Origin: Bacillota bacterium
GTDB lineage: Bacteria > Bacillota > Clostridia > Lachnospirales > Lachnospiraceae
Reading direction: 5' to 3'
NCBI GenBank assembly: GCA_023423335.1
Contig: JAFAFU010000074.1
Coordinates: forward strand, 1-64,000
DNA: 64,000 nt
In this document: piece after piece, positions 17,201 to 25,347 of the stretch
Numbering within the stretch: the stretch's first letter is position 1
How the letters are laid out: every line of letters starts with the position of its first letter
Notes under the pieces: generated by a model
Databases searched by the model: none
The model's input: only the letters and a program-made list of their open reading frames with translations
Told to the model about the DNA's origin: nothing
Position numbers and translations under genes: made by a program

Positions 17201-18940
17201 TTAAGTAAATAACAGCTTCTTCTGCTTCGCTTCTCTTTTTTTCTTTGCCAAAAGCTCTGTCAGTTCATATACATCTTTAAACCCATGGCTGCTGTTATTT
17301 ACAACAACTGATGTTATCGATAGTAATGGGAAACGCTCGGTCTCTCCCCTGCGGTTATTCCCTATGATATAGCCTCTCTGAATATCCTTCGTGCTGTAGA
17401 ATTTTAAAACCTTTTGTTCAAACTGATTTATAATCACATTAAAATAATTTTCCGAAACAATTTCATTGACAATAACGATAAAATCATCTCCGCCGATATG
17501 ACCGATAAAATGTTCTCTGGGGATTTGCTCTTTTAGAATACCGGCTAACAGTTTTATCACCAAATCACCATTTTCAAAACCGTAACCGTCATTAAAGGCC
17601 TTAAAGTTATCAATATCAATATAGGCCACGCTATATTTAAGACCGCTTTGCAGACAGCATTTCAGCTTCTGTTCCACAATGACATTACCGGGAAGGTCGG
17701 ACAGGGGATTCTGGTGCTTGGCTTGATCCACTTCAATTTCGGCCGCCTTCTGAAGCAGATCCTTTATCGTTACCGTACCGATATATCGGCCCCCCTCCGT
17801 AACTACAATAAAATCATACAGCTTATCATTTGGCCGGGACATGGCCATGTAGGATACCATGCTCACGGAGGTCTGGTAGTCTACGGAGAGAAAGCCGCGG
17901 TCCATGATTTCTGAGATCGGTTTGTTATAGTACAGGGAATATCCGTAATTTCCGCTCATCTTTAAAGCCAGCTTTTCATATGTAATAATTCCAAGCGGAT
18001 GTTCATTTTCTATGATACATAGTCCAAAGAAATCTGGATTTTGTTTGAAGATATCGTATACATAACCTGCCGTTACCTTGGGAGATACAATCCCCGTATA
18101 GGTGCACAGATTCTTTATACTGATATTCGAGATGTTGTCCGACAATATCCGGTTATTGGTCCGGTTCATATCCGTGATGGTCTGAATAATTTCATCCTTA
18201 ATTTCAAACACCTCCGATGACGGCTTCTGAATATAGTAGCCCTGACCGTACTGAATGCCCAGGCTAACCAGGGTTTCCAGCTCCTCACGGGTTTCAATTC
18301 CCTCCGCTACCAGGCTGATTTGAGAAGCCTTTGAGAGTTCCACCATTCCTTTTACCAGTGCGTATTTCAGCCTGTCCATATGAATCCCTCGGATCAGCTT
18401 CATATCCAGCTTAATAAAATCGGGGTTAATATCACTGATCAAATTCAAGCCGGAATACCCCGCACCGGCATCATCAATCGCTATTTTATAGTCCTGACTC
18501 CGGTAATGGTCAATTGTGGATAAAAAGCCCTGCATATCCAATATGACATTACGTTCCGTTATCTCAAAAATGACATTTTGCGGCTGTAGAGTATATTGCA
18601 TCAGAAAGTCTCTGGTAAAGCCTTTTTTAAAATTCTCATCATGCATCGTATTCGGATTAACATTCAGAAAAAGCTTCTTGCTGTAAGGGGGTATCATGAA
18701 ACGATAGGCCGCCTCCAGTGCCGTTGTCCTGCATAAGAGTTCGAGATCCCAAAGGCGGTTGTATTCCCCCGCCACCGAAAATAAGGTCTCTGGGCTGTCA
18801 ATGATACTGTCACAGGTGATTCTGCTTAATGCTTCATGTCCTAATATACTGCCATTCTTTAAGGATACGATAGGTTGAAATACTGTTCTGATCTTTTTGT
18901 TATTAATGATGTAATCCAGGGATTCCTTCAATTCATTCAT
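17201..18940 (-). CDS. EAL-CBS-GGDEF cyclic-di-GMP enzyme
   Basis: A 579-residue soluble protein. The EAL domain (about 10-250) keeps FQPIV, EALSR, FEITERN, IDDAGAGYSGL, KLD, VAEGIE and QGYYIQKP, so the phosphodiesterase site looks complete. A tandem CBS pair (about 275-400) may sense a nucleotide. The C-terminal GGDEF domain has DIDNFKAFND and a GGDDF signature, compatible with cyclase activity or GTP sensing. ATG 18940 is preferred to 18955 because AGGAAC lies before it. The protein could both make and break c-di-GMP; direction of control is not readable from sequence. Confidence 0.87.
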   Translation of the reverse strand: MNELKESLDYIINNKKIRTVFQPIVSLKNGSILGHEALSRITCDSIIDSPETLFSVAGEYNRLWDLELLCRTTALEAAYRFMIPPYSKKLFLNVNPNTMHDENFKKGFTRDFLMQYTLQPQNVIFEITERNVILDMQGFLSTIDHYRSQDYKIAIDDAGAGYSGLNLISDINPDFIKLDMKLIRGIHMDRLKYALVKGMVELSKASQISLVAEGIETREELETLVSLGIQYGQGYYIQKPSSEVFEIKDEIIQTITDMNRTNNRILSDNISNISIKNLCTYTGIVSPKVTAGYVYDIFKQNPDFFGLCIIENEHPLGIITYEKLALKMSGNYGYSLYYNKPISEIMDRGFLSVDYQTSVSMVSYMAMSRPNDKLYDFIVVTEGGRYIGTVTIKDLLQKAAEIEVDQAKHQNPLSDLPGNVIVEQKLKCCLQSGLKYSVAYIDIDNFKAFNDGYGFENGDLVIKLLAGILKEQIPREHFIGHIGGDDFIVIVNEIVSENYFNVIINQFEQKVLKFYSTKDIQRGYIIGNNRRGETERFPLLSITSVVVNNSSHGFKDVYELTELLAKKKREAKQKKLLFT

Positions 18941-19047
18941 GTTACCGTTCCTCATCTGTTATTTACTATATCTTATCAAGAATATGGCCGATTATCTTAC
19001 ACGGAAAGGTAAACATTATGTAAAATCTATATTAAATAAAGGAAAGA

Positions 19048-19090
19048 AAGAGAAGAATTGCCTCGTTTTTTATATGGCAATTCTTCTCTT
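19048..19090 (-). terminator. Hairpin terminator after pstS
   Basis: Perfect 15-bp inverted repeat AAGAGAAGAATTGCC / GGCAATTCTTCTCTT, 28 nt past the pstS stop, followed on the - strand by a pyrimidine-rich run. It may serve both directions. Confidence 0.65.
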
Positions 19091-19117
19091 CCGTCCTTAC
19101 CCCACTTTATTAATCAA

Positions 19118-20059
19118 TTAATCGACAGTTATTAATCCAACGTTGCTAATCAGCTCTTTGCCTTCTGCTGACTGCAGGAATTCGAAAAATGCACGGACAA
19201 GTTCATTCTGTTCTGAAATCTCACCAACCGTTGCCATAACAAACGGGCGGCTTAAGAAGTAGTTTCCTGCTACAATATTCGCTGCAGTGGGCTCAACTCC
19301 CTCAAGCTTGGCTGCAAGCACGCTGTCATCCAGTACATCGAGGGATACATATCCGATGGCTCCGGGTGTTGAAGCAACCTTTGCCATTACACCGCCGGTA
19401 CTGTTAATTTCATTGGAATACTTGCACTGATCCACAATCTCAAGAAGCTCTTCGAAAGCACCTCTGGTACCGGAGCCTGCTTCTCTGCCGATGACAACGA
19501 TCGGTTGATCCGCTCCGCCGACTTCACTCCACTTTGTAGTCTCTCCGGTAAAGATCTTAATTAATTGCTCCTTGCTCAAATCCGATACTGTATTTGCTTT
19601 GTCCAAAATAACTGCAATACCGTCAATTGCAACAATATTCTCAACTGCTCCATTGGCTTTTTCCGTATCCTTAAGATTTCTGGAGGAATTTCCGATATCC
19701 GTCGTTCCGGCTAACACAGCTTCAATACCGGCGCCTGATCCGGGGAATTCTGCGGTTACGATTACATCCGGATGCTTCAGCATAAATGCTTCGGATGCTG
19801 CATTGGCAAGCTTCTCCATGGAGGTTGATCCTACCATCGTGATGGTTCCGGATAATTCCTTGGTTTCAGCCGGTGCCTGTGTAGGCGCTGCCTCTGTGGG
19901 CTTTGGATCTGTTTTTGTCTGATCGTTCGTACCTGATGTCTCTGTTGTCTTATCCTGATTAGTGTCCTTTTTCTCCTCCTTAGCACAGGCCCCTAAGGCT
20001 CCTACTGCTAAAATGCAAACCAATGCTATGGCTGCTAATCCCTTAAATCTCTTTTTCAT
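19118..20059 (-). CDS. pstS: Phosphate ABC transporter substrate-binding lipoprotein
   Basis: A 313-residue PstS-like lipoprotein. The signal peptide ends in the lipobox LGAC, followed by a Thr/Pro/Glu-rich linker to about residue 68. The mature domain starts GTITMVGSTSMEKLANA, with the phosphate-contacting segments GSTSM, SGAGIEAV, SSRNL and REAGSGTRGAFEE typical of the family. Its SD is GGAGA. No pstC, pstA, pstB or phoU gene is next to it, so it is an orphan binding protein here; the transporter must lie elsewhere. Confidence 0.87.
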   Translation of the reverse strand: MKKRFKGLAAIALVCILAVGALGACAKEEKKDTNQDKTTETSGTNDQTKTDPKPTEAAPTQAPAETKELSGTITMVGSTSMEKLANAASEAFMLKHPDVIVTAEFPGSGAGIEAVLAGTTDIGNSSRNLKDTEKANGAVENIVAIDGIAVILDKANTVSDLSKEQLIKIFTGETTKWSEVGGADQPIVVIGREAGSGTRGAFEELLEIVDQCKYSNEINSTGGVMAKVASTPGAIGYVSLDVLDDSVLAAKLEGVEPTAANIVAGNYFLSRPFVMATVGEISEQNELVRAFFEFLQSAEGKELISNVGLITVD

Positions 20060-20258
20060 AATAATCTCCTTTTCTATTTCTTAGCTCCTCTGGCTAAGCA
20101 TATTTTCTTTTTTTCTTCTAGCTGGTACGCTTTTAATTTATCACGAGTGATCAATCGAAAAAATCATCTTTTGGTATAAATCCGGTTAAATTTATGTAAA
20201 GTATGGAATGCATATTTATAAAACAAAAAAACTGCTCTTTTGTTTATGAGCAGCCCGT

Positions 20259-20495
20259 TTACGAAATCATAAAGCTTTCCAGTTCTTTTAAGCAAATTTC
20301 CGGATCCGGTTTATCATTCACGATGCTTACTTCGATCGCCTGGGATAAATCCAGGGTAAAGATCCCAAGAATTGATTTCCCGTCCACCGCATAGCCTCCG
20401 GAAGACAGCTTTAATTTGCAGTCCAGGTGATCCGCAATGCCGATAAAGCTCCTGACTTTATTAAAGTCGTTCAGATATATTTTACACTTTCTCAT
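20259..20495 (-). CDS. HPr-like protein lacking the phospho-histidine
   Basis: A 78-residue HPr-fold protein. The segment GKSILGIFTLDLSQ matches the HPr regulatory-serine region (KSIMGVMSL in Bacillus HPr). The segment where the active-site His15 should be reads DFNKVRSFIGIADHL, with no histidine at the equivalent place, so it cannot relay phosphate from enzyme I. It may act as a Crh-like regulator. ATG 20495 is chosen because GGGGGG lies 7 nt upstream. It follows the small acidic protein gene. Confidence 0.7.
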   Translation of the reverse strand: MRKCKIYLNDFNKVRSFIGIADHLDCKLKLSSGGYAVDGKSILGIFTLDLSQAIEVSIVNDKPDPEICLKELESFMIS

Positions 20496-20590
20496 TTCTT
20501 CACCCCCCTGCATCTTACTTGTTTGCCCGCTTTCTCTGTCCTTAGCCTATGGCATGATCCGCGGCCATAAGCTAAGGACGGGATACCCGA

Positions 20591-20728
20591 TTATTCATCA
20601 TATACATCAAATTCATCATAATCCTCGTAATCTTCCAATCCGTCAATCTCCTCCAGTAAATCCTCGAAGCCCTCATCAAAGTCAAGAATTATGAACGGGT
20701 GGTTGTAATGTCTTAAAGAATATTCCAT
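20591..20728 (-). CDS. 45-residue acidic small protein
   Basis: A short reading frame, MEYSLRHYNHPFIILDFDEG then a C-terminal half of mostly Asp, Glu and Tyr. The start is supported by a strong SD, GGAGGAGGCAGG, directly upstream. The C-terminal 30 residues are almost all acidic or aromatic. I do not recognise the family. It precedes the HPr-like gene on the same strand by about 95 nt. Confidence 0.55.
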   Translation of the reverse strand: MEYSLRHYNHPFIILDFDEGFEDLLEEIDGLEDYEDYDEFDVYDE

Positions 20729-20895
20729 CCTGCCTCCTCCTTCCTTACAGATCCGTTTTTTGCTGATAATCTGTTTACAATCTAATCATACCAGTGCAAT
20801 GTAAACTCAGTAATCCAAATCAGGTTAAATATGTGTAAACTTTGTGCCTGTGGCTCAAGAATTTACAGGCTTTCATGAAAGACTCCGTTATTGTA

Positions 20896-20950
20896 TGAAA
20901 AAACAAGCTGCCACAGCTATACCAAAGTTATCGGTATAAGCTGCGGCAGC
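20896..20950 (-). terminator. Rho-independent terminator of cysK
   Basis: Stem of about 17 bp, GCTGCCACAGCTATACC against GGTATAAGCTGCGGCAGC with one bulge, followed on the - strand by GTTTTTTC. The remainder of 20729-20999 shows nothing else. Confidence 0.85.
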
Positions 20951-20999
20951 CCTGCTTAAGATTTGATTCCTGTTAATTGATCCGTTTTAATGCGTATAA

Positions 21000-21932
21000 T
21001 TATTCTGAAAAAAGAGGAGTGGACAAGTAACGTTCTCCTGTATCCGGAAGAACTACTACAATTGTTTTTCCTTCATTTTCAGGAAGCTTTGCGAGTTCGG
21101 TCGCTGCCCAAAGAGCCGCTCCGGAGGATATGCCGACCAGTAAGCCTTCGGTCTTTGATAACTCCCTGCCGGTTGCAAATGCATCTTCATTTTTTACCCG
21201 GATGATCTCATCATAAACCTTCGTATTCAACACCTGGGGCACAAAACCTGCTCCGATACCCTGAATCTTATGGGGCCCGGATTTGCCTTCCGACAGTACC
21301 GGTGAATCAAAGGGTTCCACTGCTACTATCTTAATATCAGGATTTTTTGAACGTAAGTATTCTCCGGCACCGGTAATGGTTCCGCCCGTTCCGATACCTG
21401 CTACAAAGATATCTACCTTGCCATCGGTATCTTCCCAAATTTCAGGGCCGGTGGTTGCTTTATGAATAGCCGGATTAGCCGGATTATCGAACTGGCCGGG
21501 AATAAATGAATTCGGAATCTCTTCCGCCAGCTCATTTGCCCTGGCTATCGCACCCTTCATACCCTTAGGGCCTTCGGTCAGCACAAGCTCGGCACCATAG
21601 GCCTTCAGCAGGTTTCTTCTCTCAACACTCATTGTCTCAGGCATCGTCAGGATTAACCGATAGCCCCTTGCAGCTGCAATGGATGCCAGACCAATTCCGG
21701 TATTTCCGCTGGTAGGTTCAATAATAACAGAATCCGGCTTAAGTACTCCTTTATTCTCTGCATCCTCAATCATTGCTTTTGCAATTCTGTCCTTCACGCT
21801 CCCTGCGGGGTTATAATATTCAAGCTTTGCAACAACGGAAGCATATAAGCTATGTTTCTTCTGATAATTCGATAATTCCAGCAGTGGTGTATTACCAACG
21901 AGTTCAGTCAAACTTTTGTAAACCTTAGACAT
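21000..21932 (-). CDS. cysK: Cysteine synthase (O-acetylserine sulfhydrylase)
   Basis: A 310-residue PLP enzyme of the CysK/CysM family making cysteine from O-acetylserine and sulfide. The PLP-lysine lies in YNPAGSVKDRIA, the substrate loop is PTSGNTGIG, and the cofactor phosphate loop is GTGGTITGAG. Length and motifs are standard. ATG 21932 is set by GGAGG 8 nt upstream. The promoter at 21985-22013 carries a perfect 20-bp palindrome between -35 and -10, next to a divergent Rrf2-family gene, which points to CymR-type control by cysteine supply. Confidence 0.93.
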   Translation of the reverse strand: MSKVYKSLTELVGNTPLLELSNYQKKHSLYASVVAKLEYYNPAGSVKDRIAKAMIEDAENKGVLKPDSVIIEPTSGNTGIGLASIAAARGYRLILTMPETMSVERRNLLKAYGAELVLTEGPKGMKGAIARANELAEEIPNSFIPGQFDNPANPAIHKATTGPEIWEDTDGKVDIFVAGIGTGGTITGAGEYLRSKNPDIKIVAVEPFDSPVLSEGKSGPHKIQGIGAGFVPQVLNTKVYDEIIRVKNEDAFATGRELSKTEGLLVGISSGAALWAATELAKLPENEGKTIVVVLPDTGERYLSTPLFSE

Positions 21933-21984
21933 AAAAATGACCTCCATTCATTATAATTCATATATGATTAATATGTTTAATATT

Positions 21985-22013
21985 ATGATATTACGAATTC
22001 GTAATATTGTCAA
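21985..22013 (-). promoter_or_regulatory. cysK promoter with palindromic operator in the spacer
   Basis: On the - strand, TTGACA (22013-22008) and TATCAT (21990-21985) are spaced by 17 nt. A perfect 20-bp palindrome, ATATTACGAATTCGTAATAT (21988-22007), occupies the spacer. A bound dimer would block RNA polymerase. The neighbouring Rrf2-family gene is the obvious candidate repressor. Confidence 0.75.
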
Positions 22014-22059
22014 GATAAATTTAAAAATATTATATAATACATATATATATGATATGCTA

Positions 22060-22113
22060 TTGACTTTTCCTTTTGTTTCTTATAATATAAGAACATATAT
22101 CGTGTTCTTATAT
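22060..22113 (+). promoter_or_regulatory. Promoter and inverted repeat before the Rrf2-family gene
   Basis: TTGACT at 22060-22065 is followed by TATAAT at 22081 (spacing 15) or TAATAT at 22083 (spacing 17). An 11-bp inverted repeat, ATATAAGAACA / TGTTCTTATAT (22085-22113), overlaps the -10 and probable start point. It differs from the cysK palindrome, so it may bind another protein or act in the RNA. Confidence 0.5.
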
Positions 22114-22217
22114 CCGGGATGGACGGCGATTAACATCGTCTTCATCAGAGGCAAGTATATCTTCTGACCGCTTATATTATAATGCATATTAAATAAGTAT
22201 GAAACGAGGTGTAATTT

Positions 22218-22664
22218 ATGAGGTTATCCGCGAAAGGCCGTTATGCTCTGGCCGCAACTACCAGTATGGCTCAAAATCACGATAAGAATGAGTATATTAC
22301 TTTAATCAGTATTTCTGATCGGCTCGGTATTTCGAAAATATATCTGGAACAAATCTTTTCCTTATTAAAGCACGGTGGAATTGTAAACTCCATCAAAGGC
22401 TCGCAGGGTGGATATCAGCTTACAAAATCCCCTCAGCAGATCACTGTTTATGATATATTAGCCTCAATCGAGACTTCGCTGTTTGAGGCTGCGGAGAAGA
22501 GTGTTACCGAGAAGGCCCCCGATATCGAGGCCGCCATGGGCAATCTGATTTATGCTCCCCTTGACTCCTCCGTTATGGAAACCCTGCAGAAAATTACTTT
22601 ATATGATCTGGTTATTGAGGCGGAGAAACATTCAGAGCATCAGGGCTTAATGTTTTTTATTTAA
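22218..22664 (+). CDS. Rrf2-family regulator, CymR-like
   Basis: A 148-residue Rrf2 protein (MRLSAKGRYALAATTSMA, helix-turn-helix ISDRLGISKIYLEQIFSLLK, wing GGIVNSIKGSQGGYQL). It lacks the three cysteines that hold the Fe-S cluster in IscR or NsrR, as is true of CymR, the master regulator of cysteine metabolism in Firmicutes. In Bacillus, CymR acts in complex with CysK; here the gene is divergent from cysK, which supports the same role. The candidate regulon in this window is cysK and the metY operons. Confidence 0.8.
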   Translation: MRLSAKGRYALAATTSMAQNHDKNEYITLISISDRLGISKIYLEQIFSLLKHGGIVNSIKGSQGGYQLTKSPQQITVYDILASIETSLFEAAEKSVTEKAPDIEAAMGNLIYAPLDSSVMETLQKITLYDLVIEAEKHSEHQGLMFFI

Positions 22665-22792
22665 TATTCCTGTCCTTGATTTCATATATTCCGTACCGGC
22701 TTTACTCATTTTATTAAACTACGGACTGTTTTATTCCAAAGCAGTCCGTTTTTTATACGGAGATATACCGATCCCTGTTATACCCATATTCG

Positions 22793-23410
22793 TTATATGA
22801 AGTATTCAATACTATCCATTGTTTTTCTGGTCTTCTTATTGAATAACAGCATGCATTCTCTATTCTCCGGTTTTCCAAGGGCATAATAGCCTGTTCCTTC
22901 ACTGTTGAGAATGTCATGACGGATAATTCGGTTCATCTTGAACGGAGCATCCTTAACCATCTCAATTCCATCTGTGTGAAATGACTTGATCCGGTAATAG
23001 GGGTCAAACAGAAAGACATTTTTATCATCAATGCCTGTCAGCAGCACATAGTGCCAGCACCCCAGCATAACCCTGGCTACTGCAACGCCTCCCTGGCCAA
23101 GGCATTCCGCCACTTTGCTGTTCTGACCGATCCGGACGATATCGCCGTTCAGCATTTCACACTGAATCGGCCATTTCTTCACTTTACCGAATTGGTTCAG
23201 CCAGTTCGCCAGAAACATCATAGCCATCCCTGTCGTTCCGCTTTTATAGGCTTCCCCCTTTTTGTTATAGCTATCCAGGCAATAAAGCATTATATTCTTG
23301 ATAACATCCGGGGAAATCTCTTTTCTGTTAAACAGGTAATTAATCGCATTGAGCATAGAGGTCGGGCCGCAATCATATTCCGTTGTTTGATAACTCAAGG
23401 GATTTTTCAT
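22793..23410 (-). CDS. C39-like papain-fold peptidase domain protein
   Basis: A 205-residue protein of the peptidase C39-like group. The catalytic Cys lies in YDCGPTSMLNAINYL (near residue 14), the His in GCWHYVLLTGID and the Asp in FLFDPYYR. It has no signal peptide and no ABC-transporter domain, so it is not a bacteriocin exporter. Its substrate is unknown. ATG 23410 is chosen over upstream starts because those would read through the metY terminator at 23471-23519, and AAAGGATG lies before it. Confidence 0.65.
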   Translation of the reverse strand: MKNPLSYQTTEYDCGPTSMLNAINYLFNRKEISPDVIKNIMLYCLDSYNKKGEAYKSGTTGMAMMFLANWLNQFGKVKKWPIQCEMLNGDIVRIGQNSKVAECLGQGGVAVARVMLGCWHYVLLTGIDDKNVFLFDPYYRIKSFHTDGIEMVKDAPFKMNRIIRHDILNSEGTGYYALGKPENRECMLLFNKKTRKTMDSIEYFI

Positions 23411-23470
23411 GAATCTGCCCATCCTTTCATCTGTTTTCGCCGGGTTGAAGAGGAACCCCCATACAATAAA

Positions 23471-23519
23471 ATAAATCGCAGGGCTGCCGCAGCTTAACAT
23501 TCTTAAGATGCAGCAGCCC
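23471..23519 (-). terminator. Hairpin terminator after the first metY
   Basis: Imperfect 17-bp stem (GGGCTGCCGCAGCTTAA against TTAAGATGCAGCAGCCC, two mismatches) about 60 nt past the metY stop, followed on the - strand by an AT-rich tract. Confidence 0.6.
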
Positions 23520-23580
23520 ATATCTTTGGTTTGCCGGATTTAGCGCCTGTCGCAGTGCTTATTTGGCAAACGCAGTACTA

Positions 23581-24870
23581 CTAGTTAACCGCCTTATTCA
23601 ATGCCTGTTCCAGGTCATAAATCAAATCCTCCGCATCTTCGATACCGACGGATAATCTGATCTGGTCCGGTGTTATTCCGGCGTCTCTTTGCTGTTCTTC
23701 CGTTAACTGGGAATGGGTCGTTGATGCCGGATGGATAACCAGGGACTTCGCATCAGCCACATTAGCCAGCAGAGAGAATATTTCGAGGCTGTCGATAAAC
23801 TTCTTGGCTGTCTCGATCCCTCCTTTAATACCAAAGGTAAAGATGGAGCCTGCTCCCTTCGGAAGGTATTTCTCAGCCAATTCGTTATATTTATTCCCCT
23901 TGACACCGGGATAATTCACCCAGGACACCAGCGGATGACCGGATAAAAACTCAACAATCTTTTTCGTATTGGTTACGTGCTTCTCTACACGGAGAGAAAG
24001 TGTTTCCAGACCCTGGAGCAGCAGGAAGGAATTGAACGGGCTGATAGCTGCACCGGTATCCCGGAGTAACTGGACTCTTACCTTAAGGACATAGGCAGCC
24101 GCTCCGACATCCTGTGCGTACCTGATACCATGATAGCTGGGGTCCGGCTCCGTCAGTCCCGGGAACCTGCCGCTGCCGATCCAGTCGAATTTACCGGAAT
24201 CAACAATTGCACCGCCGATGGAGTTTCCATGGCCGCCGATGAATTTCGTGGCGGAATGAACGACGATATCTGCCCCGAACTCAATCGGGCGGATCAGATA
24301 AGGGGTGCCAAAGGTATTATCGATGATAAGGGGGATCTTATTCTCATGGGCAATATTTGCTACTGCCTCGATATCGATGATATTAATTCCCGGATTGCCT
24401 ATGGTTTCAATAAATACTGCCTTTGTCTTATCGTTAATTGCCTTTCGGAAATTTTCGGGATCATCCGGATCAACAAAGGTAGTATGAATGCCTAATTTGG
24501 GAAGAGTGATGGCAAAGAGATTATAGGTCCCGCCATAGAGTGTGCTTGCCGCCACGATCTCATCCCCTGCTCCCGCAATGTTCAGAATGGAATATGTAAT
24601 TGCCGCAGAGCCGGAAGACACCGCCAGCGCTGCCACACCACCCTCCAGGGCCGCCAGTCTCTGTTCAAAAACATCATTGGTAGGATTCATGATTCTGGTA
24701 TAAATATTGCCCGCTTCCTTTAATGCGAAAAGGTTCGCTGCATGCTCCGCATTGTTGAACACATAAGAAGTTGTCTGATAAATCGGGACCGCTCTCGATC
24801 CGGTTGCCGGGTCAGGCTTCTGACCTGCATGCACCTGTAATGTGTCGAATTTTAATTTTCGTTCACTCAT
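23581..24870 (-). CDS. metY: O-acetylhomoserine sulfhydrylase (MetY), copy 1
   Basis: A 429-residue Cys/Met-metabolism PLP enzyme that joins O-acetylhomoserine with sulfide (or methanethiol) to give homocysteine (or methionine). The PLP-lysine is in VVHSATKFIGGHGN; YTRIMNPTNDVFEQRL and SLVIHPASTTHSQL are family landmarks, and length fits MetY rather than the shorter cystathionine enzymes. SD AAGGAG precedes the ATG. It is a single-gene unit with a leader of about 300 nt, a promoter at 25178-25206 and a short upstream ORF at 25058. Two further metY genes lie at 35131 and 52880. Confidence 0.9.
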   Translation of the reverse strand: MSERKLKFDTLQVHAGQKPDPATGSRAVPIYQTTSYVFNNAEHAANLFALKEAGNIYTRIMNPTNDVFEQRLAALEGGVAALAVSSGSAAITYSILNIAGAGDEIVAASTLYGGTYNLFAITLPKLGIHTTFVDPDDPENFRKAINDKTKAVFIETIGNPGINIIDIEAVANIAHENKIPLIIDNTFGTPYLIRPIEFGADIVVHSATKFIGGHGNSIGGAIVDSGKFDWIGSGRFPGLTEPDPSYHGIRYAQDVGAAAYVLKVRVQLLRDTGAAISPFNSFLLLQGLETLSLRVEKHVTNTKKIVEFLSGHPLVSWVNYPGVKGNKYNELAEKYLPKGAGSIFTFGIKGGIETAKKFIDSLEIFSLLANVADAKSLVIHPASTTHSQLTEEQQRDAGITPDQIRLSVGIEDAEDLIYDLEQALNKAVN

Positions 24871-25057
24871 AATTTCCGCTCCTTTAATAATATTTATTAT
24901 TTTTCTGGTTCTTATCTTCTTCCGTTCTTCGTTTTACTCCGATCAGAGCTTTTATTATATTTCATCGGGCCGTTATATGATTAATCCGATTATAAGTAAA
25001 TATATATCAGTATTCCGGTTTTGTCGATAACTTTAATATATTTATCGTAAAATAAAA

Positions 25058-25117
25058 TCAATTCCGGCAAATTCCTTTTGCCCTGCCAATTCGGATGATG
25101 GCTTTCCTCTTATCCAT
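25058..25117 (-). CDS. Candidate 19-residue leader peptide upstream of metY
   Basis: MDKRKAIIRIGRAKGICRN, with a strong ribosome site (GAGGAGG, 5 nt before the ATG). It sits about 45 nt after the promoter in the metY leader. One Cys codon lies near the end. It could be a regulatory leader; no terminator/antiterminator pair was worked out. Confidence 0.4.
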   Translation of the reverse strand: MDKRKAIIRIGRAKGICRN

Positions 25118-25160
25118 AAGTACCTCCTCAAAACCCTTATTCATAGTTATCTTATATGAA

Positions 25161-25206
25161 TAATATGTATTAATATTAAAATACTCCACTACCATTTATT
25201 TGTCAA
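25161..25206 (-). promoter_or_regulatory. Promoter and candidate operator of the first metY
   Basis: On the - strand, TTGACA (25206-25201) and TATTTT (25183-25178) are spaced by 17 nt. The dyad TAATATGTATTA (25161-25172) lies just past the -10. The identical 12-mer follows the -10 of the metY gene at 35131. The remaining leader (24871-25057) is AT-rich with no recognised riboswitch. Confidence 0.55.
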
Positions 25207-25224
25207 CTGTTTTTTATAAATATT

Positions 25225-25264
25225 TAAAAAATCTACCATATCTTCGTTGAAGAATAGGTAGATT
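25225..25264 (-). terminator. Rho-independent terminator after tRNA-Cys
   Basis: Stem AATCTACC / GGTAGATT with further inner pairing, followed on the - strand by TTTTTT. It directly follows the tRNA and probably ends the whole sulfite/siroheme transcript. Confidence 0.8.
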
Positions 25265-25269
25265 GTATC

Positions 25270-25340
25270 TGGCGCCTAACGGATTCGAACCGATATATCA
25301 GGTTTTGCAGACCCTTACTTTACCCTTAAGCTAAGGCGCC
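25270..25340 (-). tRNA. tRNA-Cys (GCA)
   Basis: The 71-nt cloverleaf has the 7-bp acceptor GGCGCCT / AGGCGCC, D-stem GCTT/AAGT, anticodon loop CTGCAAA (anticodon GCA, cysteine), and T-loop TTCGAAT. CCA is not encoded. Two stem positions are mismatched by eye (27-43 A-G and 50-64 T-T), more than usual. It begins only 7 nt after the hemL stop and has its own terminator, so it is probably processed from the hem operon transcript. Confidence 0.85.
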
Positions 25341-25347
25341 TTATGGA

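Noticed and set aside
24871..25160. SAM riboswitch (S-box) or T-box in the metY copy 1 leader
   Set aside because: No S-box core, T-box bulge or leader terminator could be recognised by eye.
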